From positions 1 through 64,000 of the forward strand of contig JAXMDT010000002.1 of assembly GCA_046348685.1 (NCBI GenBank): DNA of 64,000 bases, read 5' to 3'. A program made the translations under genes and the position numbers. Positions within the stretch are counted from its first letter, which is position 1; every line of letters begins with the position of its first letter. The notes under the pieces were generated by a model, which did no database searches, was not told the DNA's origin, and saw only the letters and a list, made by a program, of their open reading frames with translations. This document shows, piece by piece, positions 45,654 through 52,787 of this stretch. Source of the stretch: JAXMDT01 sp046348685 (lineage in GTDB: Bacteria > Pseudomonadota > Alphaproteobacteria > Rickettsiales > UBA998).

Positions 45654-46289
45654 ATGTTTAACCTGCTTTTTTTGCCGTTTCGTGTGATACGACGTTTTCT
45701 CTGGCTGATCGTCTGGTACAGCGTCTATTTTCTTTTAAGACGGCCGAAACTTTTTATCGCCGTTGCCGTGCTCCTGCTTTTTGGAATTCTCTATTCAGGC
45801 TGGCAGGTTTACCAAAATCGTACGCTGATGGTTGCTGCACCAGCACCGGCGAAGGTGCAGGAGAGAAACAAAGAAATTCCAGCGGTCACAGGTAATATCA
45901 AGGACGGCAACAGTGCCTTCGCAACGAATCTGCTGAATAATATGCAGCCGTTTCAGCGCCAGGCATATTCCAAAGAGTTTTATAATGCTATGCAGAAGGG
46001 TGCGGCGAACGTCGAATATCGCTGGATGGCATCTGACAGTGTGTATGGCAGCATTATTCCGCAAGATACATTTCAATCCGACAGGGCAGGTTACTCCTGC
46101 CGGAAATTTTCGGAGCTGATGCGCGTCGATAAGGAAAACCAGAAGTTCACGGGCATTGCATGCCAGCGGCAAGGCGGCGGGTGGTGTAAATTAAGGCCGG
46201 GTAGTACGCCGGTTTGCGGACTGCAAAGTAAGAAAAGCATCAATATCTGGTGGCATAATACCAAACTGAAATTGAATAATCTTTTCTAG
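45654..46289 (+). CDS. Membrane-anchored protein with 17-kDa surface-antigen-like domain
   Basis: A 211-aa protein with two closely spaced hydrophobic helices (about 10-26 and 33-51) and a periplasmic C-terminal half. Residues about 120-185 follow the pattern of the C-terminal domain of the rickettsial 17-kDa surface antigen family (YRWMASDSVYGSIIP, then GYSCRKFSEL, then GIACQRQGGGWCKL). Four cysteines lie in this part and may pair. Unlike the canonical antigen it lacks a lipobox and a glycine-zipper and is held by a membrane helix. It overlaps the convergent BMP-family gene by four bases. Confidence 0.75.
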   Translation: MFNLLFLPFRVIRRFLWLIVWYSVYFLLRRPKLFIAVAVLLLFGILYSGWQVYQNRTLMVAAPAPAKVQERNKEIPAVTGNIKDGNSAFATNLLNNMQPFQRQAYSKEFYNAMQKGAANVEYRWMASDSVYGSIIPQDTFQSDRAGYSCRKFSELMRVDKENQKFTGIACQRQGGGWCKLRPGSTPVCGLQSKKSINIWWHNTKLKLNNLF

Positions 46290-47320
46290 TAAGCCTGTTC
46301 CGTTTCTACCTTGATAAGGCCGCGCACGATCCGGTCTTTGGCGTCTTCAACTTTATCGATGATGTTGCGCGTAACCAGGTCTTTATTGTTGCGGTCAACG
46401 GCATAATCCAGCGCATTCTCTTTTATGCCGAGATATTTAATGCCGGGCTCCCACCGTCCGCTGAATGCGTCAACCAGCGTGTCGTAAACAACTTTATCGA
46501 CGCTTTTCACCATCGAGGTGACAACGGTGCCCGGGAATAAGCCGTTCTGATTGATATCCACGCCGATCGCGTATTTGCCCATTTCTTCAGCTGCCTCCAA
46601 TACGCCGACGCTGGAGCCGCCCGCTGCGGCGAACACGATGCTCGCGCCGGAATTAAACTGCTTTTTGGCAAGCATTTTAGCGCGCTCCGGATTACTCCAC
46701 GCCGTCTGGTCGTTCTGGTCTTTTCCTACATAATCACGGAAAAGCTCGACCTTTTTGTTGGCGTAGCGCGCACCTTGGAAAAACCCAAGCGCAAAGTTAT
46801 TGATGAGCGGCACATCCATGCCGCCGATGAAACCGATTTTATTGCTGGTCGCCAGTGAGCCAGCAATGATGCCTACGAGGAATGCACCTTCCTGATCTTT
46901 GAAAATAACCGATTGCACATTTTGAAATACTGGCGGAACCATGCCGTCTATGACAGTGAATTTGATATCGGCATGCTTGTTTGCCAGTTTCATGACGGGC
47001 AATACGTTCTGGAATCCCACGGCAATAATGTTTGTCGCACCGCTTTCGGCGACTTTTTCGATGGCGTCGGCATGATCTTCATCCTCGCCGATCCGGTATT
47101 CAATATAGTCGATTCCGAGTTCATTTTTTGCTTTTTGAGCGCCCCGCTTCATAGATTCAATGAAGCCTTTATCGCTATCGGAAGTGCTTGATTCGTAAAT
47201 AATTGCAGGAGTAAATTTTTCTATTGCAGCCGCAGGCAAGGCATAGCTGAAACTCAGCACAAACAGAAAGCATGCACGCTTGAAGACGTTCGGAATGTAA
47301 ACAGACGGTACTAACGACAC
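46286..47320 (-). CDS. BMP-family ABC transporter substrate-binding protein
   Basis: Periplasmic binding protein of the basic membrane protein/PnrA family, usually binding nucleosides for an ABC importer. A Sec signal occupies about 1-32 (cleavage near AAA). The mature protein has the two-lobed fold signatures GFIESMKRGAQKAKNELG, GFIGGMDVPLINNFALGFFQGARY and the ligand-pocket aromatic and acidic residues (ASIVFAAAGGSSVGVLEAA, GVDINQNG). The 344-aa length is normal. No permease or ATPase for it is nearby. It is divergent from the CtrA-boxed gene. Confidence 0.9.
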   Translation of the reverse strand: MSLVPSVYIPNVFKRACFLFVLSFSYALPAAAIEKFTPAIIYESSTSDSDKGFIESMKRGAQKAKNELGIDYIEYRIGEDEDHADAIEKVAESGATNIIAVGFQNVLPVMKLANKHADIKFTVIDGMVPPVFQNVQSVIFKDQEGAFLVGIIAGSLATSNKIGFIGGMDVPLINNFALGFFQGARYANKKVELFRDYVGKDQNDQTAWSNPERAKMLAKKQFNSGASIVFAAAGGSSVGVLEAAEEMGKYAIGVDINQNGLFPGTVVTSMVKSVDKVVYDTLVDAFSGRWEPGIKYLGIKENALDYAVDRNNKDLVTRNIIDKVEDAKDRIVRGLIKVETEQAY

Positions 47321-47414
47321 GCTAAAACTCCCACGCTATGGAAACGATAGTAACGTCTTCCAGGATAAATACAACTATGTCCTAACAGACCCCTCCCTAA
47401 AGGATTTAAGCTCG

Positions 47415-47430
47415 TTAACTTATAATTAAC
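47415..47430. promoter_or_regulatory. Perfect CtrA-type binding site
   Basis: TTAA-N7-TTAAC (47415-47430) matches the alphaproteobacterial CtrA consensus exactly, in the 286-base gap between the divergent BMP-family gene (start 47320) and the 135-aa gene (start 47607). The rest of this gap is AT-rich with no other clear site. A regulatory role is inferred, not shown. Confidence 0.5.
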
Positions 47431-47606
47431 ATTTAAACGCTACAGTTTTGGCCTGTTTTTTAATGCAACCTATACGGGTTTTGCACAATAATAAAAAAAC
47501 GAGATATGCTTTACAGAAAATCGCGAAATTTTTCTACTTCCCGGCAAATATCTTTCAAGCAAACTGTTCGGACGTTTTGCCTGAATCACGGTGTGAAGGA
47601 GTAATC

Positions 47607-48014
47607 ATGGGAACAGTTGATCTTGAAAGTCCATTTTTGATAAAGACGTCAATGCAAAGTTCAACAGCCGGTTCCGGGCAGGCTTTCGAAGATTACGGTC
47701 CGTATAACGCGACCGCGGGTGAAGAATCCATGTGGCGCGCCGTCATCGTGCAGGCGTTGATGGATGCCTCGTCGCTGAGCAGGAAACCGGAAAATCAGTT
47801 CCATAAACGTGAAGCGTTGATCTGGCTGCGCGGCACTTCGGAAGATTTTCATCGGGTTTGCCATTTTGCAGGGTTTGAGCCTTCTTTTGTTAGGCAATTA
47901 GTGAAGGAAGCGCTGGAAAGAGGATGCCAGTGGCGTATTGCGCCCGGCATGGGTGAACGGGGCATGCGTAGCCGCGAGACAGGGGACAGACGGGACCCGA
48001 CGGCACGGCGATAA
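47607..48014 (+). CDS. Conserved hypothetical protein (135 aa)
   Basis: I take ATG 47607, because AAGGAG sits 6 bases upstream; the open frame extends back to 47448 through AT-rich, non-coding-looking DNA. The core (about 35-100) has helical segments MWRAVIVQALMDAS, REALIWLRGTSEDFHRVCHFAG and FVRQLVKEALERG, a pattern found in many small alphaproteobacterial and phage proteins of unknown function. The last 25 residues are Arg-rich. A CtrA-type site lies 177 bases upstream. It precedes lysK on the same strand. Confidence 0.75.
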   Translation: MGTVDLESPFLIKTSMQSSTAGSGQAFEDYGPYNATAGEESMWRAVIVQALMDASSLSRKPENQFHKREALIWLRGTSEDFHRVCHFAGFEPSFVRQLVKEALERGCQWRIAPGMGERGMRSRETGDRRDPTARR

Positions 48015-48059
48015 AAGCTTAATTGCATTTTTTAAGTCCGGCCGTATGCTTTGCGGCAT

Positions 48060-49628
48060 ATGACAACACTCCCCAATGCATGGCCATTCGAAGAAGCGGC
48101 CAAACTCGTTAAACGCTATGAATCGAAGCCGCCGGAAAAAGGCTATGTTCTATTTGAAACCGGCTATGGCCCATCGGGGCTGCCGCACATAGGTACGTTC
48201 GGCGAAGTGGCGCGCACGACCATGGTTCGCAATGCGTTTCACAATCTAAGTGATATTCCGACCAAATTATTCTGCATTTCCGATGATATGGACGGCATGC
48301 GCAAGGTGCCGGATAATCTGCCCAATCAGGACATGCTGGCACAGCATCTGGGAAAGCCGCTAACGGTTGTTCCTGACCCATTCGGCACTCATGAAAGCTA
48401 TGGGCATCATATGAATGCGCGCTTGCGCGCTTTTCTTGATACGTTCGAATTTGAGTATGAATTCAAAAGCGCAACCGACCTCTATAAAAACGGGACGTTC
48501 GATCAGGCGTTGCTGATGGCCTTGAAGCAGTATGACGCCATCATGAAAATCATGCTGCCGACGCTTGGCGAAGAACGTAGGCAGACCTATAGCCCATTCC
48601 TGCCGATCTCGCCAAAAACAGGCCAAGTGTTATATGTGCCGATGAAGAAAGTTGACCCCGCCGCAGGCACGATCACTTTCGAGGATGAAGAGGGCGAGGA
48701 AATAACAATGCCTGTCACAGGCGGGCATTGCAAATTGCAGTGGAAGCCGGATTTCGGTATGCGTTGGGCGGCACTCGGCGTGGATTTCGAGATGTATGGC
48801 AAAGACCATCTGGTCAACGGCAAGATTTATTCAGAAATATGCCGTACGCTGGGAGGCCAGCCTCCAGAACAGTTCAACTATGAATTATTCCTGGACGAGA
48901 AGGGGGAGAAAATCTCCAAATCGAAAGGCAATGGCCTCACCATTGATGAGTGGCTCACCTACGCGCCAACGGAAAGTTTGGCGCTTTATATGTACCAGTC
49001 GCCCAAGAAGGCCAAGCGGCTCTATTTCGATGTTATTCCGAAAGCAGTCGATGAATACTTAACCTTTCTGCAAAAATACCAGCAGGAGGACGACGCCAAA
49101 CGCCTCGAAAATCCTGTCTGGTTCATTCATAACGGCAACGTTCCCAAGCCGGAGATCGAAAGTATTTCGTTCAGCCTGCTGCTCAATCTTGCAGGGGCGT
49201 GTAATCCGGAAGATAAATCCGTGCTGTGGGGATTCATCAGCCGCTATGCACCGGGCGCATCTTCGGAAAATTCGCCCATGCTCGATAAGCTGGCGGGCTA
49301 TGCCGTGCGTTATTATTACGATTTTGTCAAACCGACTAAAAAATACCGTACGCCGACGGAGCAGGAAAAGCTGGCGCTGCAGGAATTGCTCGACGTGCTC
49401 CGCGGCTGGCAGGAAAAGCCTGATACGGAGGCCCTGCAGACAGAAATCTATCGTATTGGGAAAGACCGTGGTTTCGAGCCGCTGCGAAACTGGTTTTCAT
49501 GTTTATACGAAGTTCTGCTCGGTCAGGCGCAAGGGCCTCGCATGGGCTCGTTTATAGCACTGTATGGCATCAAAGAAACTATCGCATTGCTGGACAAGGT
49601 TCTGCAAGGGCAGACCTTGGCGGCTTAA
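48060..49628 (+). CDS. lysK: Lysyl-tRNA synthetase, class I
   Basis: Charges tRNA-Lys using the class I fold typical of alphaproteobacteria and archaea, unrelated to the class II LysS of E. coli. The HIGH motif is HIGT (43-46, in GPSGLPHIGTFGEV), and the KMSKS motif is KISKS at 284-288 (GEKISKSKGNG). The 522-aa length from ATG 48060 is normal; a TTG three codons earlier is less likely. It abuts a DUF465 gene on the opposite strand with no gap. Confidence 0.96.
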   Translation: MTTLPNAWPFEEAAKLVKRYESKPPEKGYVLFETGYGPSGLPHIGTFGEVARTTMVRNAFHNLSDIPTKLFCISDDMDGMRKVPDNLPNQDMLAQHLGKPLTVVPDPFGTHESYGHHMNARLRAFLDTFEFEYEFKSATDLYKNGTFDQALLMALKQYDAIMKIMLPTLGEERRQTYSPFLPISPKTGQVLYVPMKKVDPAAGTITFEDEEGEEITMPVTGGHCKLQWKPDFGMRWAALGVDFEMYGKDHLVNGKIYSEICRTLGGQPPEQFNYELFLDEKGEKISKSKGNGLTIDEWLTYAPTESLALYMYQSPKKAKRLYFDVIPKAVDEYLTFLQKYQQEDDAKRLENPVWFIHNGNVPKPEIESISFSLLLNLAGACNPEDKSVLWGFISRYAPGASSENSPMLDKLAGYAVRYYYDFVKPTKKYRTPTEQEKLALQELLDVLRGWQEKPDTEALQTEIYRIGKDRGFEPLRNWFSCLYEVLLGQAQGPRMGSFIALYGIKETIALLDKVLQGQTLAA

Positions 49629-49826
49629 CTAGGCGATGATATCCGGATAAAGCTGCTGCTCGATCATGGCAATTTGATCCCGTAAAAAGAGCTTTTTCTT
49701 TTTGATCATGGCGACCATGAACATATCCTTGGCGTTGAGACTGCTTAGGTTTTCATCCAGTAGACGGTGCTCTTTGCGTAATACATCCAGCTTTTTTTCA
49801 AGCTCAATTTCATCTTCTTCGGTCAT
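49629..49826 (-). CDS. YdcH-like (DUF465) small coiled-coil protein
   Basis: A 65-aa DUF465/YdcH-family protein: an N-terminal acidic helix, the conserved LRKEHRLLDENL and the basic MIKKKKLFLRDQI segment forming a helical hairpin. Function unknown; family members are small and abundant in proteobacteria. It is divergent from a second DUF465 gene across a 272-base gap and ends exactly where lysK ends on the other strand. Confidence 0.88.
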   Translation of the reverse strand: MTEEDEIELEKKLDVLRKEHRLLDENLSSLNAKDMFMVAMIKKKKLFLRDQIAMIEQQLYPDIIA

Positions 49827-49983
49827 CGTTGCGCCTTAACTAACTTCTTGAATTGACTTGATACGAAGGATGAACATAGCAAAAAATAGCGACTTTATCC
49901 ACAAAAAGATTTGATCAAATTGCAACAAAAACAGACCTAATACTGGCATTTAATAGAAAACTTATGAAAATGATAAATATTTA

Positions 49984-50011
49984 TTGACGAAAAAGAGTAT
50001 TGCCATATTAT
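49984..50011 (+). promoter_or_regulatory. Sigma-70-type promoter of the plus-strand DUF465 gene
   Basis: TTGACG (49984-49989) and TATTAT (50006-50011) with a 16-base spacer, in AT-rich DNA 87 bases upstream of the start at 50099. The leader that follows contains a 7-bp perfect hairpin (50035-50068). Confidence 0.6.
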
Positions 50012-50034
50012 CCCAAATTTTTTATTCTCAGGAT

Positions 50035-50068
50035 CGTCCCATGACAAATACATTCCCTGTGTGGGACG
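50035..50068 (+). promoter_or_regulatory. Leader hairpin upstream of a DUF465 gene
   Basis: CGTCCCA (50035-50041) and TGGGACG (50062-50068) are perfect inverted arms around a 20-base loop in the 5' leader between the promoter and the AAGGAG ribosome site. No T run follows. It may stabilise the transcript or bind a protein or sRNA; role unknown. Confidence 0.4.
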
Positions 50069-50098
50069 TAGCGTTTAACCGTAAGAAGGAGAAACGAC

Positions 50099-50296
50099 AT
50101 GAGTTTATCTACCCATATTGAAAGTCTACAAGCAAAGCATCGTCTGCTCGAACAGGAGCTGGCACAGGAGATGCAGCATGCGGCGTATGATTTTCAGCGC
50201 ATTAATATGATTAAAAAAGAAAAGCTGCGAATCAAGGAAGAACTGTCCAGCCTGATACGGGATCAGGGACGTTCCTACGACAAAACGGCGTCTTGA
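50099..50296 (+). CDS. YdcH-like (DUF465) small coiled-coil protein
   Basis: A second 65-aa DUF465-family protein, with the matching pattern LQAKHRLLEQEL and INMIKKEKLRIKEEL. It starts at ATG 50099 after a strong AAGGAG. A clear promoter, a leader hairpin and a terminator make it a free-standing transcript. The two DUF465 genes here are divergent and only distantly alike outside the two core helices, so they are paralogues rather than a recent duplication. Confidence 0.9.
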   Translation: MSLSTHIESLQAKHRLLEQELAQEMQHAAYDFQRINMIKKEKLRIKEELSSLIRDQGRSYDKTAS

Positions 50297-50318
50297 TCGC
50301 ACGCATGAGGATGCGTTG

Positions 50319-50347
50319 AAAAGGGCACCTTAGGGTGCCTTTTTTAT
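50319..50347. terminator. Bidirectional Rho-independent terminator
   Basis: GGCACC (50324-50329) and GGTGCC (50334-50339) form a perfect stem with a TTAG loop, followed by TTTTTTATT for the plus strand and by TTTT for the minus strand. It serves the DUF465 gene and the convergent pilus operon. The minus-strand gene's TAA stop lies in the loop. Confidence 0.85.
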
Positions 50348-50758
50348 TGCCTGATTTTTCTCACTATCCAAATTCGTGCAGCCGCCGCTGTCTTTAGTGG
50401 GAGGAACGCCCGTCACTTCATTGCCCATAACATATACATGCGCGTTTCCATGCTCTACGGAAACACCGCCAACCCCAATCGCAGTTTCATCCAGCCGGTT
50501 TGTCGCGTTCAATCCGGGACGCAATTCACCAGGCGAGACACCGATAGGAAAATCGAATGAGGCGGCATTATCCTTATTCCAGTCATTCATGGTTGCATCT
50601 GGCGCGCTGTTTAATTGGGAATCATCCGTATAGGGCACTGTCGGGTCGGTGGACGCTTCAACAGGCACATCACACGGCGAACTTGTTTGCATGACGGGAT
50701 CGGCATAGGCCGCGCAGCAGGCAATACTTAAGGCAAAAGCGTAAAACAGAGGTCGCAT
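50330..50758 (-). CDS. Exported hypothetical protein (142 aa)
   Basis: A small protein with a Sec signal (about 1-19, cleavage near AYA-D) and a polar, Asp/Asn/Ser/Pro-rich mature part with three cysteines including C29 and a late GGC. No family recognised; the segment GVGGVSVEHGNAHVYVMG may form a beta-hairpin. Last gene of the minus-strand operon; its stop codon lies within the terminator hairpin. It shares one base with the DUF1467 stop region. Confidence 0.72.
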   Translation of the reverse strand: MRPLFYAFALSIACCAAYADPVMQTSSPCDVPVEASTDPTVPYTDDSQLNSAPDATMNDWNKDNAASFDFPIGVSPGELRPGLNATNRLDETAIGVGGVSVEHGNAHVYVMGNEVTGVPPTKDSGGCTNLDSEKNQAIKKAP

Positions 50759-50982
50759 CAGAATAAGGAGTAATGTGTCACTATGTAGAGAATAAGCAGG
50801 GTCACCAGTAACGACAAGCCTGTCGTGATAAAAAATTTTTTCCGCAGCCGAATCGTCTTCGGTGCACCCGGGTCATGCAATGGATGCGGCGAATCATCAC
50901 GCTCGACGCCAAAGGGAAGGGCGATAAACCAAATCATCCACCAGGCGATGCAGAAAACCATGAATGCGGTAAATGTATTCAT
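50758..50982 (-). CDS. DUF1467 membrane protein
   Basis: A 74-aa protein with two transmembrane helices (about 4-23 and 51-71). The DUF1467 signature is clear: WWMIWFIALPFGV, then a charged loop with HDPGAPKTIRLRKKF. The family is alphaproteobacterial, of unknown function, and often placed near proS or lolC. Here it follows the PilP-like gene by three bases, so it is carried in the pilus-type operon. Confidence 0.88.
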   Translation of the reverse strand: MNTFTAFMVFCIAWWMIWFIALPFGVERDDSPHPLHDPGAPKTIRLRKKFFITTGLSLLVTLLILYIVTHYSLF

Positions 50983-50985
50983 ATT

Positions 50986-52104
50986 CTATGGTGCAGGAAC
51001 AGCTGAAACTGCAGGCGCTGCCGTTGTCGGGACAGCAGGCGCAGGGGCGGGGGCGTTTCCCGTTGCGGGCGATGTGACGGGTGTGTCGGCAGGATCCGTG
51101 GCGACGGGAGCTCCCTGAGTCGTTTGCGGTGCAGGTGTCGGAATAGTGGGAACTGCGCCAGCAGGCAATGAAATGCCACCCGGCAGCGGTGAGGTGATCG
51201 GTTGCATGGAGGGAAATGGCTGTGTCGTCGGAATGACGGCAGGAAGCGCCGCCTCTGTTCCCCCCGTTGCGGTCGGCGCGGCTTTCTGGGCCGTACTTCC
51301 TTCCTGGACATCGAATGTTTTTGAGTCGAAGTCCTGGTTTACCGAAAGGGTAAAAAATACGGCATGTGCTTTCGTGTCGTAAGATACACGTGCACCTACG
51401 GCGGCGCGATTTTTCAACGCCTCCGAAGCACTGCCGGATTTGCGCGCCGATGCATCCTTGGCAAGGGCCGCGCGTAAAATTTCATCTGCCGGTTTCCATT
51501 TAAAACTGGCGCTCGATTTATTGACGTCGATAACCGTAATCTCTTTATCGACGCTGTTATTATAGGAGGAAATGCGAATATCATTGAGAAGCACAACCCA
51601 TTCTGCAGGTGAGCGGTAAATGATGGAACGCAGTTTAAAGCGTGGATAGACGGGCTGCTTCTCTTCGACTTTGGCGCCGCCCTGAATCTGTAAATCCTGA
51701 ATGATTTCAGAAATGCCCGGATCGGTAGGCTCCGCCGCTTCTTTATCAAGCGCGCCGCTTTCATAAAGCATCAGGATGCGGCGGATGCTTTCAATGTCCG
51801 CGCTGCTGAAAAAGAGGGAGTTTTTCCACTTGCCGTACGAAGCGACAAAGCCGCTCGGCGCGCCTGCTTCAACCGCTTCTTCCTCAGCGGGGCTTTTCAG
51901 CAGTCCTTCAATTGCTTCGACGGGAGTCGGCAATGTTGTACCGCCCTCTGCGGCGGGCACGGGCTCGGTCGATGCCGCCGCGGGTGTGGCGTTTTCCGGT
52001 GGTGTCGGCGGAAATGTCGGCAACGCCTGTCCCTGCGCATGGGCTGCATCGCTCAGCATAAGAAGTACAAAGGCAATCACGGCATATGTAGGCAACCATC
52101 TCAT
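50986..52104 (-). CDS. PilP/GspB-like periplasmic protein of a pilus-type system
   Basis: A 372-aa secreted or anchored protein with a signal peptide at about 1-23 (ending AHA). About 150-215 has the pattern of PilP/GspB-like domains (RFKLRSIIYRSPAEWVVLLNDIRISS ... ITVIDVNKSSASFKWKP), a small beta-sandwich linking the inner-membrane platform to a secretin. The C-terminal 80 residues are Pro/Ala/Thr-rich and low in complexity. Assignment rests on this motif and on its place as the fifth gene after GspE, GspF, PilM/N-like and PilO-like genes. Its ATG overlaps the PilO-like stop by one base. Confidence 0.65.
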   Translation of the reverse strand: MRWLPTYAVIAFVLLMLSDAAHAQGQALPTFPPTPPENATPAAASTEPVPAAEGGTTLPTPVEAIEGLLKSPAEEEAVEAGAPSGFVASYGKWKNSLFFSSADIESIRRILMLYESGALDKEAAEPTDPGISEIIQDLQIQGGAKVEEKQPVYPRFKLRSIIYRSPAEWVVLLNDIRISSYNNSVDKEITVIDVNKSSASFKWKPADEILRAALAKDASARKSGSASEALKNRAAVGARVSYDTKAHAVFFTLSVNQDFDSKTFDVQEGSTAQKAAPTATGGTEAALPAVIPTTQPFPSMQPITSPLPGGISLPAGAVPTIPTPAPQTTQGAPVATDPADTPVTSPATGNAPAPAPAVPTTAAPAVSAVPAP

Positions 52105-52787
52105 CAGGGCGTGGCTCCTGGAGCGGGTTGCGGCGGAATCGGGTTTCCGGAAGGATCAAGCGGGAAGAGGCGGATTCCAAGCCATAAAAATGATACTTCC
52201 GCTTGCACAAGTTCTGGCTTTTTGCCGGTGCTCATATCCACAAGGTCCTGGCTTTTAAAGGAGTCCAGCGGCGTGATGCGTAGCGACGTCATTTTTTTAA
52301 TGCCCGGTAACTCCTGCATGAGCGATTCGATGAAAGCATACACATGCAGATCGGACATGGCCTTGAAGGTCAGGTGGATATCGCTGAACTGTGCATCGGC
52401 CCGCTGGAACGTCGCCTCAGGCATACTCAGTGTTTCAATCGGGCTCATTTGCGTATCGATTTTGTCGATACGATGTTCCCTGCCGACATTGCTGAGCACT
52501 TCGGATGCTTTTTCTCGGTTCAAATTATAATAATTACTTTTAATATCGCTTTTGATTTTCAGGAATTCATCGACGGATTCTTTGATGATTTCATGTTTGC
52601 GCTCCAGATCGGATAGCTGGCCCATGGCGGCATTAAACTGCCCTTGCAGCATCAGGATTTTCTGCTCGTTCTGCGAAGCTAAGTAGGATGCAAGCCCGGC
52701 CAGTCCTCCAAGCACGAGCAAAACGATCAAAGCGATTGCGCCTTCTTTTATTAAACGTTTTTTTTGAATTTCGACGTTGTGGCTCAT
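52104..52787 (-). CDS. PilO/MshJ-like inner-membrane protein
   Basis: A 227-aa protein with one N-terminal helix (about 14-34) followed by a coiled-coil (about 40-90) and a small alpha/beta domain near 130-205 (DIHLTFKAMSDLHVYAFIESLMQELPGIKKMTSL), the layout of PilO/GspM/MshJ proteins. It would pair with the PilN-like part of the preceding protein in the periplasmic platform. Family membership is inferred from the architecture and operon, since primary sequence in this family is weakly conserved. It overlaps its upstream neighbour by four bases. Confidence 0.7.
   Translation of the reverse strand: MSHNVEIQKKRLIKEGAIALIVLLVLGGLAGLASYLASQNEQKILMLQGQFNAAMGQLSDLERKHEIIKESVDEFLKIKSDIKSNYYNLNREKASEVLSNVGREHRIDKIDTQMSPIETLSMPEATFQRADAQFSDIHLTFKAMSDLHVYAFIESLMQELPGIKKMTSLRITPLDSFKSQDLVDMSTGKKPELVQAEVSFLWLGIRLFPLDPSGNPIPPQPAPGATP

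Noticed and set aside
50041..50121. 26-aa leader peptide ahead of the DUF465 gene
   Set aside because: The ATG is inside the hairpin and has no Shine-Dalgarno; the frame runs into the DUF465 coding region and shows no attenuation pattern such as repeated codons.
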